A stretch of 64,000 nt of DNA from assembly GCA_963921195.1 (NCBI GenBank), contig OY992540.1, positions 13,895,136 to 13,959,135 on the forward strand, written 5' to 3'. A program made the position numbers and the translations under genes. Positions 11,059 through 22,510 of the stretch are shown here, piece after piece. The stretch is from Pegoplata infirma (taxonomy: Eukaryota > Arthropoda > Insecta > Diptera > Anthomyiidae). Position 1 is the stretch's first letter. The number at the start of each line of letters is the position of its first letter. The notes beneath the pieces were generated by a model that ran no database searches, was not told the DNA's origin, and saw nothing but the letters and a program-made list of their open reading frames with translations.

Positions 11059-11736
11059 TAGAGTTTTTCTTTTCCCGTACTTTTTCATTTCCCGGGAAAG
11101 CGGGATTCATTTTTAAATTTCCCGGGATCCCGGGAATTCCCGCAAAAACTAAAAACCCAAACTTTTGGACAAAAAAGTACCTTTAAAAGAAAAAACAAAT
11201 AAGTTTCAAGAAAAAAAGAAAAATTTTTGTTACACAGTTTTTATAAAAAAGCGGCCCAAATGTTGACAATTGACATGTCTTTTAAAAGTATTTTTAAGGG
11301 AAAATGTTATTTCACATCGCTTCTGTTTTAAAAATAAAAATTCATCATTTATCCTAATTCATCTCAATTCATTTTTACAATTGGTTCTCAAATCAGGTTC
11401 TGATAAATATATCCTATCGAAGATTTAAATATTGTGAGACTTTTTCCATTCCGTAAGTCTCAGATTTTATGACATTTTTTAGTTAGAAGGTTTCTCTTGG
11501 AATACTTTTTGGGTCCTCCTGGTTCCTGCGTACGTTTCTGCCATCAATTATCAAGAATTTGAATAAAATCTTTAAAAAAATCACATACAAAATAATCAAT
11601 AGAAGTCGAAAAATCAACAATTTCAAAGAAAAGAAAATTCCCTGGAATTCCCGCTCTATTTCCCGGGATTTCGGGATCGAAAATTTGCGGGAATTCCCGG
11701 GAAATCCCGACCCGGGAATTCCCGTGAAAAACTCTA
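11059..11736. mobile_element. hAT-type non-autonomous element U
   Basis: The ends TAGAGTTTTTC and GAAAAACTCTA are inverse, and both are flanked by ATCGCAAG (11051-11058 and 11737-11744), a perfect 8-bp TSD. The target is the P motif GTATCGCAAGATATT. Subterminal regions are packed with CCCGGGAA/TTCCCGGG and GGAATTCCCG palindromes on both sides; the 460-bp middle is AT-rich. No transposase is present. The open frames at 11483-11743 and 11559-11774 are opposite-strand readings of the palindromic right end. Confidence 0.92.
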
Positions 11737-11809
11737 ATCGCAAGATATTTTCTTTTTTACATTTTAATTTTTAAAAAATCCAAAATTTTGTTAGAAAATT
11801 TTCCAAAAT

Positions 11810-12531
11810 CCCAGCAAAATTTTCGGTTGCAAAGAACCGATAGTGGAACAACTTATACTTCCCTAGCACCTGTTCTAATTCTTGTGCAACACCGATTCTT
11901 TTCACAAAGGGATTGTCCCAAAAGCAACAGGTGTTTGTAAGCAAAATTGGAACACATTTTTGTTCTTCGGAACCGGTACTAGAAGTAAAATTTAGAACAG
12001 AAATGAGAATTAAAGAAATATTTTAAATTGCATTAATTTATTAAAAAAATATAAAGATAATCCTATATGACATCGCATATTAATTTTTTTTAACACACAT
12101 ACATCCTTTTTCGGCTCCGAAATTGCATTTTGGGCCTTGCAATAAAGATACACCAGAACATGAATTTTCTGCAAACAAAAATGAAATACATTATTCTATT
12201 AGTATTTGTCCCGACCCAGACAATCAAAATTTAATTTACTTACCTTCGTATCAACAACTTTCACGATAATATCCTGATATTTTCATAGAATTTCATGTTT
12301 TTTCTTGGTGAACACAAAAAAATGATATTTATTTTTTAATTTTTTTGACACATAATTTTTTTTTAATTCCTGAGAACCAAAATGTTATGAAATTTAGATT
12401 GCATAGAACAAGCTTCACTATAATATTCACTTAACTTGTTCTGAATAATTAAAGTGTAATAGTGTTTGATTACCGAAGAACCTGTTCTAGAACAAGTGTT
12501 ATCGGAATCGGTTCTGAAAAATTTTCGTGGG
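11810..12531. mobile_element. MITE Z1 with CCCAGCAAAATTTTC ends
   Basis: The left end CCCAGCAAAATTTTCGGTT is answered by an inverse copy ending AAAAATTTTCGTGGG at 12531, and the next inner blocks GAACCGAT and ATCGGTTC are also inverse. The interior repeats words such as ACCTGTTCTA and GATTACCGAAGAA. Both flanks read AT, but this could be extension of the inverted repeat, so the TSD is unresolved. Relatives: 17612-17854 and 56764-57199. It lies in family P. Confidence 0.65.
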
Positions 12532-13059
12532 ATTTAGACTAAAGGGTGACACGGGTTAAAATGTTCCGATTTGGGTCAAGTATAAAAAAAATTAAAATCG
12601 ATTGAACGGTTTTCTAGATATCGCTATTTGAAGTTTGCGAAAAATTAAGGTTTTTCTTAAGTTTAAGAATTTAAGAATTTCTGAGACTTTTTTAAAGTAA
12701 TTTTTTAAACTTAAGAAAAACCGCCATTTTTCGCAAATTTTAAATAGCGATATCTCGAAAACCGTTCAACCGATTTTATTTTTTTTTTTTTGATGTTGGT
12801 GTTTAGCGCATCAAATTAATAAATGATGTGTCGCAGAACATATTTTTTAAAAAAAATTTTTTTTTTAATTTTTCAAAAATCCAAACTTTTTAGTCACCAT
12901 GCGCCGCGGGTTAATTTAATCTGAATGTCCTTAAATTTGTATTAAATATGTTTAAGGCCTAAGAGAATAAAAATTTGCCTAAACGTTTAAAATCGGAAGA
13001 ATTTTTGTTTGCCATACAAAAAATTTCCATTCTATTAGTTCATATTACTTTTTTAACAT

Positions 13060-13933
13060 CTGTCATAAGTGTCGCGTCTGTTTAGTCTGTGCCACAGTGC
13101 TTCGTCAGTCGAAAAATTCGTAAACAAATAGATAGCGCTAAACATAAATGATTTTATTGTTTAAATTTCTTCAAATTTTATCGTTTAAATTTCTTCATCA
13201 ATATCTTTTAATCATTTTAAAAAATATCAATTTTCATATCAAGAAATTATGTTTTTTTTTTGTTTTGTTGTTAAACAATTAAACCTTAAATGCACTTAAA
13301 TAGTGTCAATGTCATTTTTTAATTATCAGGGTATTGTTTTTACAAAAACAAAACCTTTTTTGTTTATCTGTCTGTAAATGTTAATGCATTTCACTGATTA
13401 GTTACATATATTTTTTGAATGAAATTTTCACTTGACATCGTTACTTTACAAAAACAAATTAACAAAAATTTAAAAAAATTTTATCAATTTGTCTAAATGC
13501 CTTGTAAAAAAAAATAAATAGATATGAAAATTGTCTGTAATATTGCGATAACGAAAACCATTTAAAGCACTTTTATGTTACAGCAACACTAAAATTATTA
13601 TTGAGGTAGTCAGTCAGACGTCTTGTTTGGTTTTCTTTAATGTTTTTTTTTTTTCAAAATTACAACTTGGTCAAACATAAATACCAAATAAAACTATGTA
13701 AACTAATATTGATCAACATTACACCTTTTTTTGTATTTTAAACAAGACAAAATTGTTGTAAAGTTTATACGTTTTTTTTTTTGGTATTTTGTTGTAATTG
13801 TAAATGGTAGCAAATTTTGTAATAATTGTATATTACCTGGGGTAGTTGTAAAACACTTTAAAATTTAATGATTTTTTTGTTGTAGATAAAATTTAAATTT
13901 TTCTATCATTATTTTTAAATATTATATATCCAA
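13060..13933. other. AT-rich stretch without recognised features
   Basis: I find long T runs and no match to any repeat family described here. No open frame is convincing. The stretch ends at the left TSD of the hAT-like element V. Confidence 0.45.
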
Positions 13934-14007
13934 TAGTCTGTCCCGAAAATGCACTTTTTTATTTTGCTTGGTAATAGCAAAAAACAGAGCTGATATTGTG
14001 GAAAATG

Positions 14008-14735
14008 AAGAAAAATTAAATTCGACTTGGTCGAATCCATGCATACCCACCACAATGCTCACTTACAAGGAAAGTCTCCCTGGTGTCACCCTCCGATCTT
14101 CATGAAATTTGGATATGTTGTTAAGAACGAAAATTAATTCGACACATATTTTTTTTAGCGGCATAAACTCATTTTTTAGGGGTCGATTTGTATGGGGGAA
14201 AATTGACCATTTTCAGTTTTTTACGATTTACGCCTATTTAAACAAAATTAATATAGGCATGTGTGGTATCAGATTAAAGGTATTAAAAATACCTACATAT
14301 CTCGTGGTGCTAACAGCGGGCCAAAGAAGTTAATATTTTTCGACTTAATAATAAAAATGTCCTAAAATTTTGGTATTTTGCTCAATATGACGAAAAGTTT
14401 TGCATGTTTGGACACGTTCTTAGCACACGTAGATAGGTTTTCCAGAGAACTTTCATTTGGTATGTAACATGACTAGGTTTCTATGCATAATATAGGAGAT
14501 AAACGAAAAAAACTGAAAAATGGCCTTGTCTTCCCCCCTCCTTTTTACCACCTAAATATGAATTTGGGCCGCTAAAAAAAATACGTGTCCCTTTATTTTT
14601 TCTGCTCTACAAAATAAAACTAATTCCATAAAGATCCGCGGGTGACACTAGGGAGACTTCACTTGTTAGTAATTTTCCAACGTAATAAAAAAAATATTAA
14701 ATATTTTGACTAAAAATATTTTATTTGGCAAATAT
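14008..14735 (+). mobile_element. Mini-me family C, 5' fragment interrupted by W
   Basis: The hairpin ATTCGACTTGGTCGAAT and TACCCACCACAATGC match the 5' end of family C (see 27841 and 50327). After foldback W the C sequence resumes as TTTTCCAACGTAATAAAAA and AATATTTTATTTGG. The tetranucleotide tract and 3' end are missing. Confidence 0.55.
14072..14659. mobile_element. Foldback element W
   Basis: The ends AAGTCTCCCTGGTGTCACCC and the inverse of AAGTCTCCCTAGTGTCACCC differ at one base. Arms of about 240 bp remain recognisable (CGACACATATTTTTTTTAGC on the left, inverse of GGACACGTATTTTTTTTAGC on the right). The flanks CACTTACAAG and CACTTGTTAG are similar and might be a decayed 9-10-bp TSD. 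It is inserted in the mini-me C fragment. The 74-codon frame at 14109-14333 lies in the left arm and is not supported as a gene. Confidence 0.65.
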
Positions 14736-14759
14736 GGAAAAAATACCGGTTTTGTCCTG

Positions 14760-16048
14760 CACTCAAAGAAAAAGCTTCATTATATTTATGAAACTGTTTT
14801 AAATATAATGAAAATCTTCATTAAAGTTCGTCCAATGTAATAGTTTCATAAATTCAATAAAACAGTCATAATTGTTCAAAGGGTCAATGTTTATGAATTT
14901 TTTTATATTTATGAAAGTTTTTGTAAACATAATGAACAAAATTTTATAAACTTTTATAAATATTATGAAATGTTTCATAAATACGATGAAAATTTTTATA
15001 GATTTAATTTATTTTTCTTAAATATTTTATCATATTAGAAACTATTTCATAATATTTATGAACCACTTCAACAAAAATATCCATATTTAGAAATATTTAA
15101 AAAAATAATATTATTTTTATGAAATGTTTCATAGTATTTATAAAATATTTCATAATATATATGAAACAGTTACATTGGACGAACTTTATTGACAAGTTTC
15201 ATTATATGACCAGTTTCATTATAGAAAAACTTTCATAGTAATTATGAAATGTTTCATTAATAAAGCAAAAAAAAAAATTTTTAGAAATTAAACTTATGAT
15301 TAGGGATGAGATTTTCATGCACTAAAAAATCGAAAATATGCGCCTAAAAAATGCGCTAAAAAAATCAAAATATGCACTAAAAAACCTTAATACATGCACT
15401 AAAAAATAAAATGTGTGCAATAAAAATCTTGTTTTCATAGAAAAAACTTCTTAAAAAGTAACAAATAACGCCGTGTTTGAATATTACCATTTAAAACTTT
15501 ATATAAGAAAATTTTTTTAAAAATTGAGAATATCTATAAAAAAAATTAAAAAGAAAATATTTTTTCTTATTTTCAAAATAAATTTTTAAAATTTAAAATA
15601 GTTTTTGAAACAGAAAATATGGGTTTTTGCTAATTTATGCAAAAAATATGCACTTAAAAGTTAGAAATATGCACAAAATATGCATTTAAAACCAAAAGAT
15701 GCAAAAATATGCATTTTCACCCAAATATGCAAAAACAAATCGATGCCATTTTATTGCAAATTTCTTGACTATCCACAAAAAACATGCATTTGCATGGAAA
15801 TCTCATCCCTACTTATGATATTTACATTGGAACAACTAAAATAAGGAAATAAATTTTAAAATTCGTCTTCAGAAGCTGTAATTGTTTCGCCCCAATTTCT
15901 TAATCGTAATATAAAAAATCACGTTTATGTATCTTTTTTTAAAAAACTTCATTATGTTTCTTAAAGTTTCTTAAACACAATGAAATTTTTTGACAAAAAT
16001 ATTTATGAAACCATGTCATAAATATTATGAAGCATTTTCCTCTTAGTG
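14760..16048. mobile_element. Element X (CACTCAAAG ends) carrying hAT element G2
   Basis: The left end CACTCAAAGAAAAAGCTTCA and the right end, inverse of CACTAAGAGGAAAATGCTTC, are imperfect inverted repeats. The body is made of degenerate TTTCATAATATTTATGAAAC palindromes in both orientations. The TA flank is present on the right (16049-16050) but not on the left. Element 29470-30509 has the same style of body (AATGAAA/TTTCATT) and CACTGAAA ends with TA. Hence X is likely the same TA-target superfamily. Confidence 0.6.
15301..15811. mobile_element. hAT-type non-autonomous element G2
   Basis: The ends TAGGGATGAGATTTTCATGC and GCATGGAAATCTCATCCCTA are near-perfect inverses, flanked on both sides by CTTATGAT (15293-15300 and 15812-15819), a perfect 8-bp TSD. 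It is a close relative of G1 in inverse orientation, with the same AAATATGCAC/GTGCATATTT subterminal repeats. No coding capacity. It is inserted in element X. Confidence 0.92.
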
Positions 16049-16174
16049 TACGTTCAATAATTTAAATAATTTGATAAAGCTTGAATACTTGAGACCCAAG
16101 TTTCTCATAGTTTAATGTTTAACTAAGTTTTATGTAATTTTAAAATATATTTTTTTTTCCTTAATTTTAATAAA

Positions 16175-16203
16175 TTTTTTCTTTTCTTTCTTTTTAGGTA
16201 AGT
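16175..16203 (+). promoter_or_regulatory. Juxtaposed 3'/5' splice-site motif (possible recursive splice site)
   Basis: An uninterrupted pyrimidine tract of 20 bases (TTTTTTCTTTTCTTTCTTTT) runs into TAG at 16195-16197, followed at once by GTAAGT (16198-16203). This is the layout of fly recursive splice sites, in which an acceptor abuts a donor and a long intron is removed in steps. A TTAAT-type branch-point candidate lies upstream at about 16161. Against it, the site lies within element V and there is no evidence here that the window is transcribed. Confidence 0.35.
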
Positions 16204-16500
16204 TAAAGTTCGATGAAATTTTGGTATGCAATTTTTTTTTAAACAAAACAGGTATATTTTAAGATTTTAACTTGTTTAGAGTCGGCACTTTGTTGTTATG
16301 TGCTTGTTTTCGGATTTCTTTCAATTGCCTAAAAGTAGGCAATAAAAAAATTGTTATATTTAAACAGGGTGTTTAAAACGGCTATTTGCTGTGTTCTTTC
16401 ATTAATTAAATTTATTATGAATCTTTGTCACTATTATCCTAAATGCGGACATTAAACAAGTTGCAAAATATAAAAAAATAAAACTTCATTGAAAACACAG

Positions 16501-16513
16501 CAGATGGCGCTAG
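16501..16513 (+). promoter_or_regulatory. CTCF-like motif CAGATGGCGCTAG
   Basis: CAGATGGCGCTAG matches the AGRTGGCGCY core known for fly and vertebrate CTCF. The flanking AAAACACAGCAGATGGCGCT is nearly repeated at 54731. Occupancy cannot be judged from sequence. Confidence 0.35.
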
Positions 16514-16866
16514 TACACGATATATTTTGTGATAGGCAAAATCGCACCCAAACGTATGCTTTAAAAATACTGCATGTAACGTAAATTTTTTTTTTGTGTG
16601 GCAAAACAGTTTTTTCCGATTATGAACGTCCTAGAAAATTTTTATTCTACTAGACCTAAAAGTTATGTGTTACAGTTTTGGTATTTAAATGAAAGTTCAT
16701 ATATGAACATTTTTCACCGGGTTATCTGTTTAGTACTACTTTAAACAACTAACAAAATACAAAGACACTCCAAATTTTTAAAACTATTTTTTCATTATCA
16801 GCTCTCGATGAAGCATTGTCTTTTTGGTATTAGATAATTTTTTTTTCGGGACAGACTAATGTCCAA

Positions 16867-17510
16867 TAAAAACATATTTTTTATGCACATATTTTTGTAT
16901 AAAACATACTGGTTTATTTTGTATTTTATCATTTACAATATTGTTTAATGAATTTTTTTTATGAAAATAAATTTTTAAATATTTTTCTACTGGTTTTGAG
17001 CCTCATTATTTATTTTGTTTTAGATTTATGCGGATATTATTACCACCTCACTTTAGGAAAATTTTTGTTTCTTTCAAGTTTTTTTAAAATAATTTGTTTG
17101 TTTTTTTTTGTCTAAAAAGCCAGTTTTTACATAATTTCCCTAAATGCATAATAGTTTTTGATTTATTATAAATAATAATTGTGTTGCCAAATAAAATATT
17201 GTTGTTAAATATTTAAATGGCTTTTTCATTCATTTGTTTTCGGATTTACTTTAAAAATAAATGGATTTATTTAATCCAAAACATAATTACGGTATATGTA
17301 TCATCGAATTATTGAAGCATACCTTAAGGTGCAAACAATAAAAAAAAACATCATATCGCCTTCACAAATCCAAATATAGACCGATCAGGTCATTATGGGG
17401 AATTGTATTTAATTAGAAAATGCACATAAACTAAGATTTATTTTCAAACTTGGAGTTGTTTTGACATCAGCAATAAATCATCGATAAAAAACCCTTTTGG
17501 AAAGCATATT
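16867..17510. other. AT-rich stretch without recognised features
   Basis: This stretch has poly-T runs and no repeat family shared with the rest of the window. No convincing open frame is present. Confidence 0.4.
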
Positions 17511-17575
17511 TTTATATTTGCTAAATAGTCTTCACAATGAAATCTGACAAATTCCAAAACACGTTTCGATGAATA
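17510..17575 (+). repeat. Family E fragment
   Basis: ATATTTGCTAAATAGTCTTC, CAATGAAATCTGACAAATTC and AAAACACGT match the middle of repeat E with three changes. The rest of E is absent. Confidence 0.6.
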
Positions 17576-17611
17576 CCCCTTATATGGTATTACACTAGCA
17601 ATAGCCCATAT

Positions 17612-17854
17612 AGCCAGCAAAATTTTCTGTTCCATATAATCGGTTTCGGAACGCATCAAACTACCCTGCAACCGGTTCTACTTAACATTCACGAATCAAT
17701 GATTTTTGTTAGAAATTGTCCCGAAAGCAATCGTTTTTTAGAGCAAGTAGTATTTTTGAAAAATAATTTTACATAGAAAATTTTGTTGTGATTACCGAAG
17801 AATGTATTCAAGAATCTATTGAACCAGGAATTTGTTCCAAAAAATTTTACTGGG
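17612..17854. mobile_element. MITE Z2 with CCAGCAAAATTTTC ends
   Basis: AGCCAGCAAAATTTTCTGTTC on the left and the inverse of CCCAGTAAAATTTTTTGGAAC on the right mark a 243-bp relative of Z1. The shared interior word GATTACCGAAGAA also occurs in Z1. The 105-codon frame at 17689-18006 on the minus strand runs through and past this element and has no recognisable domain. Confidence 0.55.
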
Positions 17855-17867
17855 TATTTGAGCTTTG

Positions 17868-18345
17868 CAACAACACCGTCCGACAAAAATTTCAATATTT
17901 GTACTTGTCCTAGGATGCCACTGCTTATAGCAAGTGAAAGAGAAGGCCCTAATATACAAATTTTATTAATTTCACTTATCAGGAAAAATGAGGAAAATAA
18001 GGTCATTTCAAAAATTTATCCTTCAATATAATTCAAAATTTTCAACAAAATTATTTGATAAAGTTTTCAAATGACTTTATTCACATCCTTTTATGATATG
18101 TCAATTAAAATTAGAGGAGATCCTACCCTTTCTTTTTCCATTAACTGTGTCATCATAGGATAAGTACAATTATTTAAAAAATATTTTACAAAATTTATCC
18201 TTTAAAACTTTAAAGTCCTTTAAAAAGGAAGCAGGATCACGAAATGAAAAACTGTGAATGCAGTTTAATTCCATTTGATCACTACTTTCGGAAATATATC
18301 ATCCGGTTCATGTTCAATATTGGCTGTCGGACGGTGTTATCCAAT
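17868..18345. repeat. Inverted pair ACACCGTCCGACA, possible MITE
   Basis: AACACCGTCCGACAAAAATT (about 17872) and its inverse CTGTCGGACGGTGTT (about 18327) lie about 440 bp apart. The match extends only to about 14 bp. No TSD can be read. The DNA between is AT-rich and without gene features. Confidence 0.3.
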
Positions 18346-18351
18346 GGGTAA

Positions 18352-18905
18352 TCATATTTGAATCTATTTTAATAGTTTTTTGTTGGTCGTTTGACAGTCG
18401 CAAACAAATTAAGAGAATTTACAATTTTCTTCTTCTAATGCTCAGTGAGGGTAGAGTTGAATATGTGTCAATATTTTTTTTTCAACATTAGGGATTTGTC
18501 ATTTAAATTTCATATGCTAGTTGTGGTATAGGGTTTTATATTTGCTAAATAGTCTTGACAATGGAATCTGACAAAGCTAACATAAGAGAATTTACAATTT
18601 TCTTCTTCCAATTCTCAATGAGGGTAGAGTTGAATATGTGTAAACATTTTTGTTTCATCATTAGGGATTTGTCATTTAAATTTCATATGCTAGTTGTGCT
18701 ATAGGGTTTTATATTTGCTAAATAGTCTTGACAATGGAATCTGACAAATTCTAAAACAATTGTCGGCTAAGTCATGCGAAAATGATCAGCATAAATAAAA
18801 CAGAAAAATTATTTTCTTAAAAATTATTCTATGATAATATCATAGTTTTAATTAGTAAAGGAAATAATGACCTCGAGCTAGAATAAACCCACTCAAAATA
18901 TAACT
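18352..18905 (+). repeat. Family E copies 2 and 3 in tandem
   Basis: A truncated E copy (18352-18576, ending GGAATCTGACAAAG) is followed directly by a longer one (18577-18905, to CTCGAGCTAGAATAAACC). Both start with AAGAGAATTTACAATTTTCT. The two 160-bp halves differ by only about a dozen bases, so the duplication is recent relative to the other E copies. No gene. Confidence 0.7.
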
Positions 18906-20214
18906 TAAAACTATTTTTAAACTTTTTTCGCAAGAAATAATTTATGAACTAGAGGGTTAAGAAATTTGTATGGTTTAGTATGATTTTATTGCACATGTAG
19001 ATTGCATGGAAAACTTTATAAAATAATAAGTACGGTTAAGAAATCATTTTCTATATGTTAAGAAAAAAAATCGGGAAATCCCTTAAAATTTGAAACAAAT
19101 CCGAAATATTCAGAAAAATTATAAAAAATAAGTTTGTATAAACAAGAAAATATATAAAAATTTTAAAAAATTAAGAAAAAATTTAAAAAAAAGTTGATAA
19201 AAATTCCAAAAAAAAAATCAAAAAATTCCAGAAAAATTCACAAAAGTTTAGAAAAATTCAGATGAAATTGTAAAGGGTAAAATTTGTTAATTAAGCTGTA
19301 CTAGGCTATTTCTTTTGCAGTTTCGTAGCACTTCACTTTGATGTGTAACCACTTTTTTTTGCTAGAGAGTTTATATTTTGAAATCTCCTTCAAATCTATT
19401 AACCGTCATCATACAAAGGCAATATATCTCATAAATATTTTTTGTATATTAAATTTTTTTTTTTTATTCATATCTTTATTATTCATCTCATCCTGTCATT
19501 ATGTCTTCTTCTTTTGTTTCTGTATTGTTTTTATGCATCTTATAAATTTCACCATGACCACAAAATGTATACGAAACGGTCAAAGTCAAGTCATTGCTAA
19601 AATACTTTGTATTAAGTAGCATCGCCATAATTTTTTTTTTTTTTTGTTTACATTTCTATAGAATGATGTATAGGAAAAAAAAATTATTAATATATTTACA
19701 AAACATTATTTTCCACACGTAATTGCATTATTTTTACGCCTGAGAAACTTTTTAAGTACAAAACATACAAAAAATGAAAATACAAAAAAAATATTTCATA
19801 TTTTATGGCGAGATAAAGTAAATATTTGCACAGTTTACGGAGTAAAAAGCTACAGGTGAATAACAGACTTTTGAAGAAATTTTTGTGGTACTACCGGCAA
19901 TTTTTAAAAAAGGGATATAATGTGAGTTATGCTAACAAATTATGTCAAAACATAAATGACTTGATAGGAAAACTGACATTTTTATTAATAGTAGATTTTT
20001 ATAAATATATTATAACATGGCCTGTCAGGTCATGAATGCCATTATTTTTAGGTGCAACACTAAAAATTAATTTCTACTGTTAATTTTATGTTATGACAAT
20101 TATGGGAAGCCATATAATATATATTTTTTAATTGATAATCGAATATACGATTTTAAGATTTAGTATGAAAAATAATATGTCCCAACAATTATGTAGCTCT
20201 AATTCAAATTTTTA
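18906..20214. other. AT-rich stretch without assigned features
   Basis: The first 350 bp are A-rich variants of AAAAATTCAGAAAAATT. Afterwards the sequence is apparently single-copy. Open frames at 19338-19619 (hydrophobic, F/I/L-rich, biased by T runs) and 19826-20035 have no recognisable domain. A pyrimidine tract and acceptor-like CTATTTCTTTTGCAG ends at 19320, but no coding exon follows. Confidence 0.4.
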
Positions 20215-20620
20215 AATTTTTTTTTTTTTAGATTTTCCCAATTTGTTTACAGTCTTTAGTACTCTTCGAAAACTCCTTCGTGGTAAATTTTCAGATTTTT
20301 TTGATGACCCGTTCAAAAGATATCGAATTTTTAAAAATTGGTAGTTTGTTCCTTTACTCAAACTTCTTTTACTCATAACTTCTTCAATAATGGTCCAAAT
20401 TTCAATTTTTTTTTTCAAAATTTTTGTTTTTTTACGTATTTTTAAAAAAAAAATCCCTAAAGATTCTTAAAAGCGCTCTAGTATGCGATTTTTAAGTTTA
20501 AAAATTTAAATCTCATTTTTGAAAATGTTTGTACTCTTCGATTTTTTTGAAATTTTTTTGTGTAAAACTTCTATCGATTCTACAAATTTTTTGCCCAGGA
20601 GGATTGTGGGATAACGATTA

Positions 20621-21835
20621 CACTGCGTGACAAAACTAACCACTATTTTAGAAAACAAGAGGTACGACCATCATTTCAATATATTTCGGACATGCTGAAT
20701 CGAATGGCGTACTCCGTTTTTCGATGTATGGTACAGTTTTCTTGTAAAATGCCATTAAAGATTGGCTGATTTTCAGCTGCTTTTTTAACAAAAAAAAATC
20801 CGAAGCCAATGATTTTTAAATTTTATGGCATGGAAAACAAAGATATAACTTGTAGCAATATTTCTAATATAAATTTGGTTTAAAGCTTTTCATCTTAAGC
20901 CCTTAAATTCGCGGATTTCTTCATTTTTTTAAGTTTTCGTGAAATTAACCGCTAAATCGGTCTCTGATAAAAAACTTGCATTTTGTGGATCATAAAGGCG
21001 TCCATGACACTACGAATAGTGGACAAAAAACATCTATGTTTTATGGACCATCATGGTGAAAATCGCGAAAACCGTGTTTTTGTATATGGCAGCATCACTT
21101 TAGGAGATGATTTGAGGCTTCATCTTTTAGTATATAATGTGGGAACCTTAAACAATGAACTGACCCAAAATTTGTCCAAAAAAGTTTTCATTTGCAAAAG
21201 TTATCTTAACAAAAACTATAATTATTGTATCGCAAACACTGAAATAATAGTTTTTGTTAAGATAACTTTTGCAAATGAAAACTTTTTTGGCCGAATTTTT
21301 GGTCAGTTAGTTGTTTAAGGTTCCCACATTATATGCTAAAAGATGGAACCTTAAATCATCTCGTAAAGTGATGCTGGCATATACAAAAAAACGGTTTTTC
21401 GCGATTTTCATCATGATGGTCCATATAACATAGCTGTTTTTTGTCCACTATTCGTATTGTTAGGGATGCAGTTTTGATTCATTAAAAGCAAGTTTTTTAT
21501 CAAAGACCAATTTGGTTGTTAATTTCGCGAAAACCTTAAAAAATTAAGAAATTCGCGAATTTATGGGCTTAAATTGAAAAGCTTTAAACCAAATTTGCAT
21601 AAGAAATGTTGCTACAAGTCATATCTTTGTTTTCCATGTCATAAAATTTATAAACCATTTACTTTGCAAATTTTTTTGTTAAAAAACTGGCTCGAAATCA
21701 GCAAATCTTTAACGACATTTTGCAAGAAAACTGTACCATACATCGAAAAACGGAGTACGCCATTCGAATCAGCATGTCCGAAATATATAGAAATGATGGT
21801 CGTAACTCTTGTTTATTTTTTAGTGTTCTACAGTG
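20621..21835. mobile_element. CACTG...CAGTG foldback element with TSD TTA
   Basis: Arms of about 580 bp (20621-21200 and 21245-21835) surround a 40-bp spacer. Shared arm words include CGGAGTACGCCATTCGA, GACCATCATTTC and TTTGGACAAA-type segments. It is flanked by TTA on both sides (20618-20620 and 21836-21838). The opposite arm of M1 (inverse strand near 24535) is the uninterrupted site, GATTATTACTATT, with one TTA less. CACT(A/G) ends with 3-bp TSDs recall CACTA/EnSpm elements. A 2-bp TA duplication with an extra terminal T is an alternative. The frames at 20983-21318 and 21574-21852 are in arms and unsupported. Confidence 0.8.
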
Positions 21836-22224
21836 TTATTACTATTTTTTAAAATTTTTTTAAAAAATTTTATTGTAATTTTCTAATCTTAAAATCATTT
21901 CTACTGCTCCAATGGTGCGTTATAGAGGGGTCCCTTATAAGACCGACCCCCATTAATTTTTACGTCTTGACATTTTTTGGAACAAACTAATACCCTATCT
22001 TCAATTTCTAAGGGGGCTCCCACACAAAACGACATTTTTTAAAATTTGCTCCAACCGCTCTAACTGCCCTAATAGTACCCTTAGAGCAACAAAATGTATG
22101 ACCGACCCACAATATTTTTTTAGTCCAAACATTTTCTCTGAACACACCTACCCTCAGTCTCTAATTTTTAAGGCGGTCCCCATACAATTTTTTTATTTTT
22201 TTTAAATTTTGTTTTATTTAATCA

Positions 22225-22510
22225 GCTTCTACCGGTCCAATGGTGCGTCCTAGAGGGGTCATTAGTGAGACCGACCCCCATTTATTTTTACCCTACAACA
22301 TTTTTTTAAAACATACCTACGCCCTATCTCCACTCCCTAAGTAGGATCCCATACAAAATTACATTTTTATAAAATTTGCTCCAACTGTTATTTGTATGGG
22401 AGCCTACTTAGGGAGTGGAGATAGGGCGTAGGTATGTTTAAAAAAAATGGTGTAGGGTAAAAATAAATGGGGGTCGGTCTCACTAATGACCCCTCTCGGA
22501 CGCACCATTG
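22225..22510. repeat. Loop and inner arm ends of foldback M1
   Basis: Here the arms of M1 meet: 22229-22363 is inverse to 22397-22510 (GGGGGTCGGTCTCACTAATG against CATTAGTGAGACCGACCCCC), separated by a loop of about 33 bp. In the cell this would be the tip of a very long hairpin. Confidence 0.75.

Larger units (their letters stand above)
9690..13035. repeat. Family P repeat, copy 2, carrying three insertions
   Basis: P pieces recognised by ATTCTACTAGACC, GGCCAATCGGATTAA, CGATATCTCGAAAACCGTTC and ATTTTTCAAAAATCCAAA are found at 9690-9865, 10641-11058, 11737-11809 and 12532-13035. Between them lie mini-me A2, hAT element U and MITE Z1. The right edge, TTTTTGTTTGCCATACAAAA followed by TTTCCATTCTATTAG, corresponds to the outer P end. 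No conserved open frame is present. Confidence 0.6.
13934..16858. mobile_element. Large hAT-like element V
   Basis: The ends TAGTCTGTCCCGAAAA (13934) and TTTTCGGGACAGACTA (16858) are perfect 16-bp inverses. The flanks are ATATCCAA (13926-13933) and ATGTCCAA (16859-16866), an 8-bp TSD with one difference. This supports a hAT-type insertion, but the fifth base is not the usual G. Inside lie a mini-me C fragment with foldback W, element X with hAT element G2, a P-like piece (about 16560-16740) and apparently single-copy DNA with a splice-like motif at 16198. No transposase is seen. The alternative is a chance match of two short repeats. Confidence 0.6.

Noticed and set aside
19338..19619. 93-codon hydrophobic frame as a membrane protein
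   Set aside because: The F/I/L content follows from T runs, and there is no repeat-independent support.
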